A stretch of 64,000 nt of DNA from Chryseobacterium suipulveris (GTDB lineage Bacteria > Bacteroidota > Bacteroidia > Flavobacteriales > Weeksellaceae), in contig NZ_CP094532.1 of the NCBI RefSeq assembly GCF_022811685.1, positions 955,501 to 1,019,500 of the forward strand. Reading direction: 5' to 3'. The number at the start of each line of letters is the position of its first letter. The first letter of the stretch is position 1. Below the pieces are notes generated by a model that saw only the letters and a list, made by a program, of their open reading frames with translations, was not told the origin of the DNA and searched no databases. Of this stretch, positions 16,873 to 25,118 are shown piece after piece. The translations under genes and the position numbers were made by a program.

Positions 16873-16902
16873 AAAAAATCCTTCAATTGTGAAGGATTTT
16901 GT
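16873..16902 (-). terminator. Terminator downstream of the DUF6438 gene
   Basis: AAAATCCTTCA and TGAAGGATTTT pair perfectly around a 4-base loop; on the minus strand six T residues follow. It ends transcription coming from 17419 before the RhlE gene start. Confidence 0.75.
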
Positions 16903-16933
16903 GCTGCAAAGATAATTCAAATATTTTTAACCT

Positions 16934-17419
16934 TTAATTGACCTTCGTCCATTTCTGGGTTTTTCTAAGATTTTCAATAAACTCGTAAAATTCCCGAAGT
17001 TTCTCGGTTCCGCTTTTTCCATAATCCTCGATATGTTTGGAGCTTCCATCCTTGAAAGTCACGATCAGGTGTGATGTTGGCAGATCGGTGATGTTTTTGT
17101 CGCCGTAATAGTTTTTCAGAGATTTCAGATTCAGTGAATCTAAAAAAGAATTTAGTTTGGCAAAACTTTCCTTATCGATGGTTGCCTTAAAAATTCCTTC
17201 CCGCGGTTTTGAGAAATCATCTTTTGAACTTCCGTCGGTGAATGTAAACCTTTCTGCATCGATGATCGCGGTTCGGTCGGGACTGATGGTGAGTTTAAAC
17301 ATCGGGCAAAACCCAAAACAAGCACCTGCTTCGTAAGTGATTTTCGAGTAGTTGGTTTGGTTCTGCGTCGAACAGGAGCTCAAAATGAGGGCAGCAAAAA
17401 GCGTGATTAGGATTTTCAT
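16934..17419 (-). CDS. DUF6438-type lipoprotein
   Basis: A 161-residue lipoprotein: signal peptide ending LILSSC (Cys16). The mature part begins with a segment holding the motif GACFGFCPMFKLTIS, whose two cysteines and the CP dipeptide characterise DUF6438 proteins of Bacteroidota. Function unknown; envelope location is predicted. It lies 45 bases downstream of the outer-membrane barrel gene, so the two are probably cotranscribed. Confidence 0.8.
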   Translation of the reverse strand: MKILITLFAALILSSCSTQNQTNYSKITYEAGACFGFCPMFKLTISPDRTAIIDAERFTFTDGSSKDDFSKPREGIFKATIDKESFAKLNSFLDSLNLKSLKNYYGDKNITDLPTSHLIVTFKDGSSKHIEDYGKSGTEKLREFYEFIENLRKTQKWTKVN

Positions 17420-17464
17420 AATGTTGTAATTAATGAAATCTTACCGACAAGAACCGTTCCGAAA

Positions 17465-18076
17465 TTATTTGAAACGGTAACCTAAACCAACCTGAACAAA
17501 AGCAATTTTGTGATTGGGACCGCCTCCTTCATTGATCTTGATAAAGTTGAAATGATAACGTGCGTCAGCAAAAAGATGGTTGCTGAATTGATATTCAGTA
17601 CCAATAAAAGGGAAAATGTTCAGCGTTTTGATATTTTCCATCTTTCCCGATTTATTTTCTAATGTTTCGGGATCGAATTCAAGATTAGGATTCAGATTAA
17701 TGCCGAAATTCAGACCCGCAGATAAGGAGAAAGGAGTCGCGAAATAATATTTTGCCGAAAGTGGAATCTGCAGCTGTGGATAATGAAAGTAAAGTTTCTG
17801 CGTGCCAATGTTAACTATTTCATTACCAATGATTTTCTGCGCTTCATAAGTATCTTTGCCTCCAAGTTCAGTATAAAGCAATTCACCCTGCAAGGAGAAT
17901 TTTTCAGAAATCTTGTGTTCCGCCAAACCTCCCAAGTAAAAATAGGATTTGTTTTGATTTTGATAACTTCCGATTTGATAACCTGATAAGTTGTAACCAG
18001 CTTTTACGCCAAATTCGGTTTGTGCGAAGGTTCCAACAGAAATCGCAACCGCAATAAGAGATAAGAATTTTTTCAT
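17465..18076 (-). CDS. Outer-membrane beta-barrel protein (PorT-like)
   Basis: A 203-residue protein with signal peptide (MKKFLSLIAVAISVGTFAQ) and a chain of alternating hydrophobic/polar strands: GVKAGYNLSGY at the start, several AxYxF strands in the middle and VGLGYRFK at the very end, the aromatic C terminus expected of a barrel. This is the small OMP_b-brl_2/PorT-like class common in Bacteroidota; the role is unknown. It is 31 bases downstream of obgE on the same strand. Confidence 0.82.
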   Translation of the reverse strand: MKKFLSLIAVAISVGTFAQTEFGVKAGYNLSGYQIGSYQNQNKSYFYLGGLAEHKISEKFSLQGELLYTELGGKDTYEAQKIIGNEIVNIGTQKLYFHYPQLQIPLSAKYYFATPFSLSAGLNFGINLNPNLEFDPETLENKSGKMENIKTLNIFPFIGTEYQFSNHLFADARYHFNFIKINEGGGPNHKIAFVQVGLGYRFK

Positions 18077-18107
18077 TAAAGATCAAAATTAGAATTTGAA
18101 AGAAAAG

Positions 18108-19091
18108 TTAACCGTGAAGTTTTTTCCAGATGACATCTTTTAGTTCTGTCAATCCTTCGCCAGTAACTGCAGAGAAGAAAATGGGTTGTCTGTTTTCGGG
18201 GAATTCTCTGCTGATTTCTGTTTTCAGTTCGTCATCAAGGAGATCTGCTTTGGAAACGGAAATGATAAAGTCTTTATCTAAAAGTTCGGGATTATACTCC
18301 TGAAGTTCATTTTCCAGGATCTTGAATTCCTCGAAATGGTTTTGTGAATCGGCAGGAATGAGGAAAAGCAGAATTGAATTTCTTTCGATATGCCTTAAAA
18401 ATCGGTGACCGAGACCTTTTCCTTCAGCTGCACCCTCGATGATTCCAGGAATATCCGCCATTACAAAAGATTTGTAGTTTCGGTAATCCACGATTCCCAA
18501 ATTTGGGGTCAAAGTGGTGAAAGCGTAGTCCGCAATCTTAGGTTTCGCTGCAGAAACTGCCGCTAAAAGTGTAGATTTACCGGCATTCGGGAAACCGACC
18601 AAACCGACATCCGCCAAAAGTTTGAGTTCGAAAGTCACATAACCTTCCTCACCTGGAAGTCCTGGTTGTGCATATCGTGGCGTTTGGTTCGTTGCAGATT
18701 TGAAATGCTCATTTCCCAAACCGCCTTTTCCGCCGTGCATCAAAATGATTTCCTGCTGATCTTCGAGAATTTCACCGATGATTTCTCCATCCTCATTTTT
18801 GGCAATGGTTCCAATCGGCACGTCGATATATACATCCGCTCCGTAAGCTCCTGTCAATTGGTTTTTTCCACCGTTTTCACCACGTTCGGCTTTTACGTGA
18901 CGTGTGTAGCGCAATGGAAGAAGTGTCCATTCGTGGGCATTTCCCCGCATAATGATATGACCGCCTCTTCCGCCGTCGCCGCCATCAGGACCGCCTTTCG
19001 GAATATATTTCTCACGGCGCAAATGTGCGGAACCAGCGCCACCGTGACCGCTTTTGCAGTGTATTTTTACGTAATCTACGAAATTGCTCAT
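18108..19091 (-). CDS. obgE: GTPase Obg (ribosome assembly)
   Basis: A 327-residue Obg GTPase. Residues 1-158 form the glycine-rich Obg fold ([32 protein letters not shown]), then the G domain with G1 [10 protein letters not shown]2 [10 protein letters not shown]3 DIPGIIEGA and G4 SKADL, G5 SAVTGEG. The C-terminal extension of some Obg proteins is missing, as usual for this group. Obg acts in 50S assembly and growth control. It follows adk in the hpt-adk-obg order, with a short repeat between. Confidence 0.96.
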   Translation of the reverse strand: MSNFVDYVKIHCKSGHGGAGSAHLRREKYIPKGGPDGGDGGRGGHIIMRGNAHEWTLLPLRYTRHVKAERGENGGKNQLTGAYGADVYIDVPIGTIAKNEDGEIIGEILEDQQEIILMHGGKGGLGNEHFKSATNQTPRYAQPGLPGEEGYVTFELKLLADVGLVGFPNAGKSTLLAAVSAAKPKIADYAFTTLTPNLGIVDYRNYKSFVMADIPGIIEGAAEGKGLGHRFLRHIERNSILLFLIPADSQNHFEEFKILENELQEYNPELLDKDFIISVSKADLLDDELKTEISREFPENRQPIFFSAVTGEGLTELKDVIWKKLHG

Positions 19092-19094
19092 ATT

Positions 19095-19165
19095 TTCTGG
19101 GCGATCTGCAGTCGGCGCTCTGCTTTCAGCGTTCAGATGCCGATTGCGGAATGCCGAAAGCAGAT
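19095..19165. repeat. CGAAAGC/GCTTTC short repeat cluster between adk and obgE
   Basis: Words such as CTGCTTTCAGCGTTCAGATG and GCCGAAAGCAGATTGC lie in the 78 bases between adk and obgE. Related words occur at 19768-19805 (in the S23 gene tail), 20237-20288, 25119-25152 and 28160-28196. Confidence 0.55.
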
Positions 19166-19169
19166 TGCA

Positions 19170-19751
19170 TTATTTTTTTATTTTCTCAACCTCCGCGAAA
19201 AGTTTCTGCGAGATTTCTTCAATTTCACCGACGCCGTTTACTTCAACATATTTTCCTTGCTGTTTGTACAGTTCGGCTACTTCGGCTGTTTTCGCGTAAT
19301 ATTCTTTGATTCTGTTTCGGATAATTTCCTCATTGGAATCGTCGGTTCTGCCAGAAGTTTCACCTCTTTTCAGGAGACGCTGCACGAGAATTTCGTCTTC
19401 AACCACTAAGGAAAGACAAACGGAAATGTCCGAATCCAAAACCTCTTTCACAATATTTTCGAGTGCTTCGGTTTGGTTTGCGGTTCGCGGGTAACCGTCG
19501 AAAATGAATCCGTTGGTGTCGGTTGGTTTTTTCACTTCATCAGTCAGCATATCGGTCGTTACCTGATCGGGAACAAGTTCTCCCTTGTCGATATAGGATT
19601 TTGCGAGTTTCCCGAGTTCCGTATCATTTTTCATGTTGTAGCGGAACAGGTCGCCTGTCGAAATCTGTTTAAGGTTGAATTTTTCGATTAGGTTCTGCGC
19701 TTGAGTCCCTTTACCGCTTCCCGGAGGACCGAATAGTACAATGTTGATCAT
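19170..19751 (-). CDS. adk: Adenylate kinase
   Basis: A 193-residue short-form adenylate kinase. P-loop GPPGSGKGTQA (8-18), STGDLFRY, GFIFDGYPRTANQ for AMP binding, and a short LID RGETSGRTDDSNEEIIRNR without the zinc-binding insert. It catalyses ATP + AMP = 2 ADP. Fits with hpt upstream and purA divergent in a small purine-metabolism neighbourhood. Confidence 0.96.
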   Translation of the reverse strand: MINIVLFGPPGSGKGTQAQNLIEKFNLKQISTGDLFRYNMKNDTELGKLAKSYIDKGELVPDQVTTDMLTDEVKKPTDTNGFIFDGYPRTANQTEALENIVKEVLDSDISVCLSLVVEDEILVQRLLKRGETSGRTDDSNEEIIRNRIKEYYAKTAEVAELYKQQGKYVEVNGVGEIEEISQKLFAEVEKIKK

Positions 19752-19767
19752 GGTTTGTCGTGGGCGA

Positions 19768-20225
19768 TTAGCTTTCTGCCATCAGCAATCTGCAATCAGC
19801 TTTCGGCTTTAACCCCTTTTGTTTATTAGACTTATTAATTATCGTTTTTGCCTTATTTTTCTTTTTATCAATATCTTCCTGTATTTTCAGGATGAGTTTT
19901 GAAATTTTCATTTTCAGTTCTTCGGCTTTCGGAGCCATTTCAAGGAAGGATTTTTCAGAAATTAATCCTAAATCTTTACAAAGTAATAATCCATATTCAA
20001 CCTCAAATGCACTGCCTGAAGCAATTCTCAGCATTCTCTTGAAATCTTCATCGCTTCCTCTTCCGCAACCTTCGACAATGTTGAAATTTACAGAGGTCGA
20101 TGCTATGCTCATTTGCGAAGTCAATCCAAAAACTTCTTCTTTAGGAAAATGCTCTGTAATCTTATAGATCTCCAACGCAAGTTGATGACCTAATTTCCAA
20201 ATATCATATTTTTATAATCTCTCAT
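19768..20225 (-). pseudogene. Four-helix-bundle (S23 rRNA-IVP type) gene with N-terminal frameshift
   Basis: The long frame reads YDIWKLGHQLALEIYKI, GLTSQMSIASTSVNFNIVEG and on to about residue 110, the pattern of the S23/four-helix-bundle family (normal start M.DYK..DIWKLGHQLA..IYK). The natural start MRDYK (ATG 20225) is present but in another frame: the A run at 20209-20213 is one base short (five A, six needed). In the good frame a stop comes just before KYDIW, with no ATG, so translation could only begin at a late TTG. The C terminus runs into a repeat (PKADCRLLMAES). It sits between hpt and adk, an intruder in that operon. Confidence 0.75.
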
Positions 20226-20286
20226 AACTTTGTCTGTTGCCGTTAGCCGATAGCCGAAAGCTCATAGCTGACTGCCGAAAGCTTTC

Positions 20287-20844
20287 TTAATGATTAATTC
20301 TTCCTTCCGCCAACTGATACAGATCGGGGAGGTTTCTTCCCAATTCATCATAATCCAACCCGTATCCTAAGACAAATTTGTTTGGGATTTCCTTCGCCAC
20401 ATAATCGATGGTGAAATCTTTTTTGAAGACTTCTGGTTTTAACAGGAGCGACGCTACTTTCAACGATTTCGGACGCTGCGTGTTTTTGAAATACTCGAAC
20501 AAGCTTTCGATCGTGTTTCCCGTATCCACGATGTCTTCCATTAATATAATGTGCCTTCCTTCGACGTCTTTAGTGAGTTCCATTTTTTTATACACGATTC
20601 CCGTGCTGGTCAAGCCGCCCATATAGGAGCTCATTTGGATAAATGCGATTTCGCACTTCCCGGGATAATATTTCAGGAAGTCGGCAAAAAACATGATCAC
20701 ACCGTTTAAAACACCGATGAATACTGGTGTTTCGTCTTTGTAGTCTTCGTAGACTTTTTCGGCAAGGTTTTTAATGATTTCCTGAATTTCGTCGTGTTTC
20801 AGGTAGGGTACGAATTCTTTGTCGTGGATTTTGACTGTGTCCAT
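20287..20844 (-). CDS. hpt: Hypoxanthine phosphoribosyltransferase
   Basis: 185 residues from ATG 20844 (MDTVKIHDKEFVPYL); the upstream in-frame start at 20862 overlaps the promoter box. PRPP-binding motif ILMEDIVDTGNTIESL, GVLNGVIMFFADF earlier, and KEIPNKFVLGYGLDYDELGRNLP near the C terminus are typical. It salvages hypoxanthine/guanine to IMP/GMP. Divergent from purA, which takes IMP to adenylosuccinate. Confidence 0.94.
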   Translation of the reverse strand: MDTVKIHDKEFVPYLKHDEIQEIIKNLAEKVYEDYKDETPVFIGVLNGVIMFFADFLKYYPGKCEIAFIQMSSYMGGLTSTGIVYKKMELTKDVEGRHIILMEDIVDTGNTIESLFEYFKNTQRPKSLKVASLLLKPEVFKKDFTIDYVAKEIPNKFVLGYGLDYDELGRNLPDLYQLAEGRINH

Positions 20845-20859
20845 ATTGTTTCCAAAAAG

Positions 20860-20867
20860 CAAATTTA
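20860..20867 (-). promoter_or_regulatory. -7 box of hpt
   Basis: TAAATTTG on the minus strand, an exact TAnnTTTG match 15 bases upstream of the hpt ATG. Confidence 0.5.
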
Positions 20868-20882
20868 CGGATTTTTTTTTCT

Positions 20883-20915
20883 AAACCTTCAAGGATTTGG
20901 AATCCTTGAAGGTTT
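20883..20915. repeat. Perfect 15-bp inverted repeat upstream of hpt
   Basis: Arms 20883-20897 and 20901-20915 (AAACCTTCAAGGATT and its complement) with a TGG loop. It lies upstream of hpt and upstream of purA, so it is not a terminator for either; it looks like a dispersed palindromic repeat, perhaps inserted over the -33 region of hpt. Confidence 0.75.
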
Positions 20916-20956
20916 ACGTTGTTTGTCTTGAAATGTGCAGGTTTATGAAAAAGAAT

Positions 20957-21117
20957 TCTTTGTTTGCGAGAATTCTTACCAAACTAATAGATTATGCAGT
21001 CCAATGAATCCATTTGCAATGCTTAAAATCTCGCAAAGCAAGACAAGGAAAAATATTTTACATTCTTCATATTTTTAGGACAGACAAAGGCGCTTGTGCT
21101 TAGCCAAGATAAACAAT
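20957..21117. repeat. Composite intergenic repeat, copy B
   Basis: TTCTTTGTTTGCGAGAA, then TTTGCAATGCTT, TCTCGCAAAGCAAGACAAG and GGCGCTTGTGCTTAGCCAAG in the same order as copy A. Inverted core arms at 20963-20971 and 21029-21037. Part of the roughly 750-base gene-free stretch between hpt and purA. Confidence 0.75.
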
Positions 21118-21268
21118 GGCTTGATTGATAATCAGCTTTTATGGCTTTAGAACTTTGTTTGTCAGAAAAATAAGCGTTAGCGCCTTTTCCTCCATCTTTT
21201 TATTTTTAAATGGAATCGGCGAATCTGCGATTTGTGTAGTTTAAAAGCAGAATGATGTCAAAGAAAAA

Positions 21269-21358
21269 TCTTTGTTTGTCCTTGCGAGAATTTCTACACT
21301 ATTAGTAGATCATATGATTTTTGAAAATGATTGCAACGCTTAGATTCTCGCAAAGCCA
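21269..21358. repeat. Composite intergenic repeat, copy C (partial)
   Basis: TCTTTGTTTGTCCTTGCGAG, TTAGTAGATCATA and TTGCAACGCTTAGATTCTCG match copy A, but the right arm is missing and is replaced by the GC-rich element that follows. The 150 bases between copies B and C hold only an isolated AAGCGTTAGCGCCTTTTCC word and no gene. Confidence 0.65.
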
Positions 21359-21360
21359 GA

Positions 21361-21530
21361 AAGGTTTACTTTTCCCGACTCCGCGTGAGGGATTGAAGTG
21401 GAAACCCCGCAGTTGCGTCGGGAAAGCTGCGGAATGAGGAGTTGCAACGAAAAGCCCGACCCGAGCTGTAGGAAAGTAAGGAGCTGAGAAGATAAACGCA
21501 GGAGAGGGACACGCCCAAATTTTTATGCCC
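21361..21530. repeat. GC-rich structured intergenic element
   Basis: A GC-rich island in an AT-rich gap. It contains CCCGACTCCGCGTGAGGGAT, TGAAGTGGAAACCCCGC, AAAGCCCGACCCGAGC and GAGAGGGACACGCCCAAAT in that order. I recall very similar intergenic elements in other flavobacteria; it has no open frame with coding character, although an antisense frame spans 21302-21532. It ends just before the purA -33 box. Confidence 0.55.
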
Positions 21531-21535
21531 AAACT

Positions 21536-21567
21536 TTTGCGGAAAAGGTTTATTAAAAGTATTTTTG
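21536..21567 (+). promoter_or_regulatory. Promoter of purA
   Basis: TTTG at 21536-21539, 20-base spacer, TATTTTTG at 21560-21567: a complete Bacteroidota promoter 25 bases before the purA ATG. Confidence 0.75.
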
Positions 21568-21592
21568 TGGAAATCTAAAAAAGTAAAAATTT

Positions 21593-22879
21593 ATGTCAAC
21601 TTATGTGGTTGTAGGTCTTCAGTACGGCGACGAAGGCAAAGGGAAAATTACGGACGTGCTTTCTGCAAAATCGGATTACGTGGTGCGTTTCCAGGGAGGC
21701 GACAACGCGGGTCACACCGTTTATGCGGGTGAGGAAAAGTTTGTTCTGCACCTGCTTCCGTCGGGAGTTTTGCAGTGTAAAGGGAAATGCGTGATCGCGA
21801 ATGGAGTGGTGGTGAATCCGAAATCGTTCATCCGCGAAATCGAGCAGATCGAAAGCAAGGGACTGAAAACTGACCACGTTTTTATTTCGAGAAGAGCACA
21901 CGTGATTATGCCGTACCACATTTTGCTGGATACTTACCGTGAGGAAGAAACGGGCGGAACACAGATCGGGACGACGAAAAAAGGAATCGGTCCTTGCTAC
22001 GAAGACAAAATCGCGCGAGTTGGAATCCGAATGGTGGATTTGCTGAATCCCGATATTTTGGCAGAGAAAATCAGAAAGAATCTGAAAATCAAAAACGCGT
22101 TGTTCGAGAAATATTTTGAAAAACCTGGACTGGAATTTGACGAAATCTACCACGAGTTTCTGGAGCTTGGAAAAAAACTTCAGGACAGGATCGTTGATAC
22201 CGAAGTAGAGCTGAACCAGGCAATACACGATGGTAAGAATATCCTTTTCGAGGGTGCTCAAGCGTTGATGCTCGACATTGATTTTGGAACTTATCCGTTT
22301 GTGACTTCTTCTTCGCCATCTACAGGCGGCGTTTGCGCAGGAGCTGGAGTTCCGCCAACTGCTTTGCAAAACCTGATCGGTGTGGCGAAAGCTTATACGA
22401 CAAGGGTTGGAAACGGACCTTTCCCAACGGAACTCGATAACGAACTGGGCGAAAAAATAAGAAAGATCGGCTTTGAGTTTGGTGCCACCACAGGAAGACC
22501 GAGAAGAACGGGTTGGCTCGATCTGGTTTCGCTGAAGCATGCGACGATGATCAACGGAATCAATAATCTTGTGATTACGAAACTGGATGTGCTTTCGGGA
22601 ATTTCGCCTTTGAAAATTGCTACGGCATACAAAACGGAGGACGGAAAAATCATTGATTACTTTACTTCTTCCACGACGAAACTTTACGATTACGAACCGA
22701 TTTATCAGCAGCTCGACGGTTGGGAAGAGGATATTTCGCACGCAAGAAGCTACGACGAACTCCCTGAAAATGCGAAACGCTACATCGAATTTATCGAGGA
22801 GTATTTAGGAATCAATGTTTATTTGGTTTCGGTAGGTCCTGAAAGAAGTCAGAATATTATTCGGAAAGAATTGTTTTAA
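21593..22879 (+). CDS. purA: Adenylosuccinate synthetase
   Basis: A 428-residue enzyme with the GTP-binding start VVVGLQYGDEGKGKITD, the IMP/Mg loop FQGGDNAGHTVY with the catalytic His, IGTTKKGIGPCYEDK, and TGRPRRTGWLDL. Full family length. It joins IMP and aspartate with GTP hydrolysis, the first step to AMP. Own promoter and own terminator, so monocistronic, divergent from hpt. Confidence 0.97.
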   Translation: MSTYVVVGLQYGDEGKGKITDVLSAKSDYVVRFQGGDNAGHTVYAGEEKFVLHLLPSGVLQCKGKCVIANGVVVNPKSFIREIEQIESKGLKTDHVFISRRAHVIMPYHILLDTYREEETGGTQIGTTKKGIGPCYEDKIARVGIRMVDLLNPDILAEKIRKNLKIKNALFEKYFEKPGLEFDEIYHEFLELGKKLQDRIVDTEVELNQAIHDGKNILFEGAQALMLDIDFGTYPFVTSSSPSTGGVCAGAGVPPTALQNLIGVAKAYTTRVGNGPFPTELDNELGEKIRKIGFEFGATTGRPRRTGWLDLVSLKHATMINGINNLVITKLDVLSGISPLKIATAYKTEDGKIIDYFTSSTTKLYDYEPIYQQLDGWEEDISHARSYDELPENAKRYIEFIEEYLGINVYLVSVGPERSQNIIRKELF

Positions 22880-22913
22880 TCTCAATTAAAATTTTAATTA
22901 AATATATTAATAT

Positions 22914-22943
22914 AACCGTTCCTAATGGAGCGGTTTTCTATTT
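22914..22943 (+). terminator. Terminator of purA
   Basis: AACCGTTCC/GGAGCGGTT stem with a TAAT loop and TTTTCTATTT tail, 34 bases after the stop. Confidence 0.8.
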
Positions 22944-23007
22944 GTGAAGGTTTAAAATTTTCTTATTGCTATGAATTGAATACATTCTTTCTTGAATTAC
23001 TAAAAAG

Positions 23008-23023
23008 TTGGCGTGTTCTTTGG
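23008..23023 (+). promoter_or_regulatory. Possible sigma-54-like promoter before the tonB-type gene
   Basis: TTGGCGTGTTCTTTGG resembles the -24/-12 pattern TGGCAC-N5-TTGC: GG at -24, TTGG at -12, correct spacing, but with two mismatches from consensus. It is 88 bases upstream of the ATG at 23111. A second, better -24 element occurs at 32527. Confidence 0.35.
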
Positions 23024-23110
23024 TAATGTTTTATTGATAATTTAAAATTGATAATGATTTGATGTTTTTAATTTTAAATGAAATGTTAACCAAAACAAAA
23101 TAATTTAGCG

Positions 23111-23953
23111 ATGAAAAATTTACTCCAAAATGAAAAAAATAATTTCGATGAAATACTTTTTCAAGGCAGAAACAAAGATTACGGAGCGTATGTAATTCGG
23201 GCTGAATACAGCCAAACCATAACCAAGGCAATGTTTGCAGGAATCGCACTATTTGCAGCGGTTGCGGTTACGCCGTTGTTGATCAACGCCTTCAAAGCTC
23301 CGGTTGAAGTTCCTGCGGAAAGAGGGACTGAACATATTTTGAAACGAATTGAAATTCCGCAGGATCCGCCAGAAAAAGAGCCCGAAATCGTGAAGCCGGT
23401 CGTTCCTTTGAAACCAGCAGAAAATACAGTGAAAATTGAAATTCCTACACCAGTACGAAATGCAGTGAAAGAAACTCCCGCTCCAAAGCAGAGTGTGATT
23501 AAGGATTCGAAAATCGGTCACGAAAATATTGTGGGAACAACTCCCGCAACGACTTACACTCCGCCTGCAGAAGTAGGTCCGGTTGAAGTGATCGCACCTC
23601 CTGCAACGGTTCCTATCGAGAAACCAAAACCAGTTGACAACACCCCAAAAACCACCGTGGATGTTTCAGCGGATTTCATCGGGGGAATCAATGCCTTTAG
23701 AAATAAAGTGGTGAGCAATTTCGATACTTCTGCAATGGACGGTATTGGTGAATTAGTGAAAACCACCGTAATGTTCATCGTGGAAAGAGACGGAACCATT
23801 TCCGACATCAAAGCGAGCGGTCCAAACCCAACCTTCAATAGGGAAGCGGAAAGAACCATCCGCTCCGTAAAAGGGAAATGGACTCCTGCAAAACTTGACG
23901 GCGAGAATGTGAGAAGCTATTTCAAATTCCCGATTTCAATGCAGTTTGAGTAA
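23111..23953 (+). CDS. TonB family energy transducer
   Basis: A 280-residue TonB protein. Residues about 1-32 are cytoplasmic (LFQGRNKDYGAYVIR is the flavobacterial TonB opening), one membrane helix at about 38-58, a Pro/Glu/Lys-rich periplasmic spacer to about 190, then the TonB_C domain with TVMFIVERDGTISDI and KGKWTPAKLDG, ending FPISMQF. It couples proton motive force to TonB-dependent receptors. No ExbB/ExbD genes are adjacent. About 390 bases without a gene follow it. Confidence 0.92.
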   Translation: MKNLLQNEKNNFDEILFQGRNKDYGAYVIRAEYSQTITKAMFAGIALFAAVAVTPLLINAFKAPVEVPAERGTEHILKRIEIPQDPPEKEPEIVKPVVPLKPAENTVKIEIPTPVRNAVKETPAPKQSVIKDSKIGHENIVGTTPATTYTPPAEVGPVEVIAPPATVPIEKPKPVDNTPKTTVDVSADFIGGINAFRNKVVSNFDTSAMDGIGELVKTTVMFIVERDGTISDIKASGPNPTFNREAERTIRSVKGKWTPAKLDGENVRSYFKFPISMQFE

Positions 23954-24037
23954 AATTCAAAATGAAAAATTAACAATAAATAATGAATAATTTTCGTCAT
24001 TGAGTTTTCAGAAAATTATTTAACTCTTTAAATCTCA

Positions 24038-24251
24038 GAGCCTGTGATAAATTTCGAAATAAACCTAAATTTGATTACCCCAACCCTAAAAGGAGCAAAT
24101 TTAGGTTTATTTCATAGGAAATTTTCCACCCTTTAGGGATGGGGTAAAGAAAATTTACGACATAACGTCCTTATTAAAATCAAATTTATCACTGGCTCCC
24201 AGCTTATCCACAGAAAACCATTTTCTGTGGATAATTTTTTTTCGTGATAAA
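24038..24251. other. Candidate replication origin: DnaA boxes and nested inverted repeats
   Basis: In the 391-base gene-free gap before parA. Two canonical DnaA boxes, TTATCCACA at 24204-24212 and its complement at 24226-24234, lie in a perfect 14-bp inverted repeat (24204-24217 / 24221-24234, loop CCA) followed by eight T. Upstream is a perfect 18-bp inverted repeat (24056-24073 / 24096-24113) nested inside a 17-bp one with one mismatch (24038-24054 / 24182-24198). The 8-mer GTGATAAA occurs three times (24044, 24185 inverted, 24244). An AT-rich stretch 24246-24275 follows. A chromosomal origin is an inference; the hairpin plus T-run could also act as a terminator. Confidence 0.5.
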
Positions 24252-24318
24252 GCGTTAATTAACAATATTTTAACCAAAACTCATTACGCATCGGCCGTCC
24301 GAAAATCAGAAAAAAGTG

Positions 24319-24326
24319 TATTTTTG
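24319..24326 (+). promoter_or_regulatory. -7 box of the parA operon
   Basis: TATTTTTG, exact TAnnTTTG match, 18 bases before the parA ATG. Confidence 0.5.
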
Positions 24327-24344
24327 GAGATTAAAATTTGAAGA

Positions 24345-25118
24345 ATGGCTAAAATTATAGGCGTCGCAAATCAGAAAGGCGGAGTTGGCAAAACGACCAC
24401 TGCGGTTAATTTGGCGGCGGCACTCGGTGTTTTGGAGAAAAAAATTCTCCTGATCGATGCCGATCCGCAAGCAAACGCCACGTCGGGATTGGGAATTGAG
24501 CAGTCGGCTTTTTCTACCTACAACCTTTTGGAGCAAAGTGCGGAGGTGAAGGAATGCATCCAGAAAACGGCATCACCGAATCTTGACATCGTGCCGTCGC
24601 ACATCGACCTGGTTGCCGCTGAAATCGAATTGGTGGACCGCGAAAACCGCGAGTACATGCTGCGTGAAGCGCTGAAATCGGTGAGAGACGATTACGACTA
24701 CATCATCATCGACTGTGCGCCAAGTTTGGGTCTGATTACCATCAATGCTTTAACCGCCGCAGATTCTGTGATTATCCCGATTCAGTGCGAGTATTTCGCT
24801 TTGGAAGGTTTGGGTAAATTGCTGAACACCATTAAGAATGTTCAGAAAATCCACAACAAAAATCTCGATATTGAGGGACTTCTTTTGACGATGTACGATT
24901 CGCGTCTGCGTTTGTCGAACCAGGTGGTGGAAGAAGTGAATTCGCATTTCCCGGAAATGGTTTTCGAAACGATCATCAGCAGAAACGTGCGTTTAAGCGA
25001 AGCGCCGAGTTTTGGTGAAAGCATCCTGAACTACGATGCAGAAAGCAAAGGAGCGATCCAGTACCTTCAGTTAGCCGAAGAAGTTTTATTGAAAAACGAA
25101 AATTTAGTTAAAAATTAG
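24345..25118 (+). CDS. parA: ParA/Soj chromosome partitioning ATPase
   Basis: A 257-residue deviant Walker ATPase: GVANQKGGVGKTTTAVNLAA (Walker A with the signature Lys), LLIDADPQANATSGLG, IIIDCAPSLGLITINAL and the final DSRLRLSNQVVEEV region all match Soj/ParA of chromosomal type. It binds DNA non-specifically with ATP and moves ParB-bound parS regions. First gene of a parA-parB-DUF5683-dapB run. Confidence 0.94.
   Translation: MAKIIGVANQKGGVGKTTTAVNLAAALGVLEKKILLIDADPQANATSGLGIEQSAFSTYNLLEQSAEVKECIQKTASPNLDIVPSHIDLVAAEIELVDRENREYMLREALKSVRDDYDYIIIDCAPSLGLITINALTAADSVIIPIQCEYFALEGLGKLLNTIKNVQKIHNKNLDIEGLLLTMYDSRLRLSNQVVEEVNSHFPEMVFETIISRNVRLSEAPSFGESILNYDAESKGAIQYLQLAEEVLLKNENLVKN

Noticed and set aside
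20883..20915. Transposon terminal repeat
   Set aside because: The 15-bp arms are only 3 bases apart, with no element between them; it is a palindromic repeat.
21302..21532. 76-residue frame over the GC-rich element
   Set aside because: It covers a repeat-like element that I have seen without coding in other flavobacteria; no start signal or family.
21596..22741. 381-residue frame on the minus strand
   Set aside because: Exact shadow of purA; Arg/Ser/Phe-rich composition typical of antisense frames.
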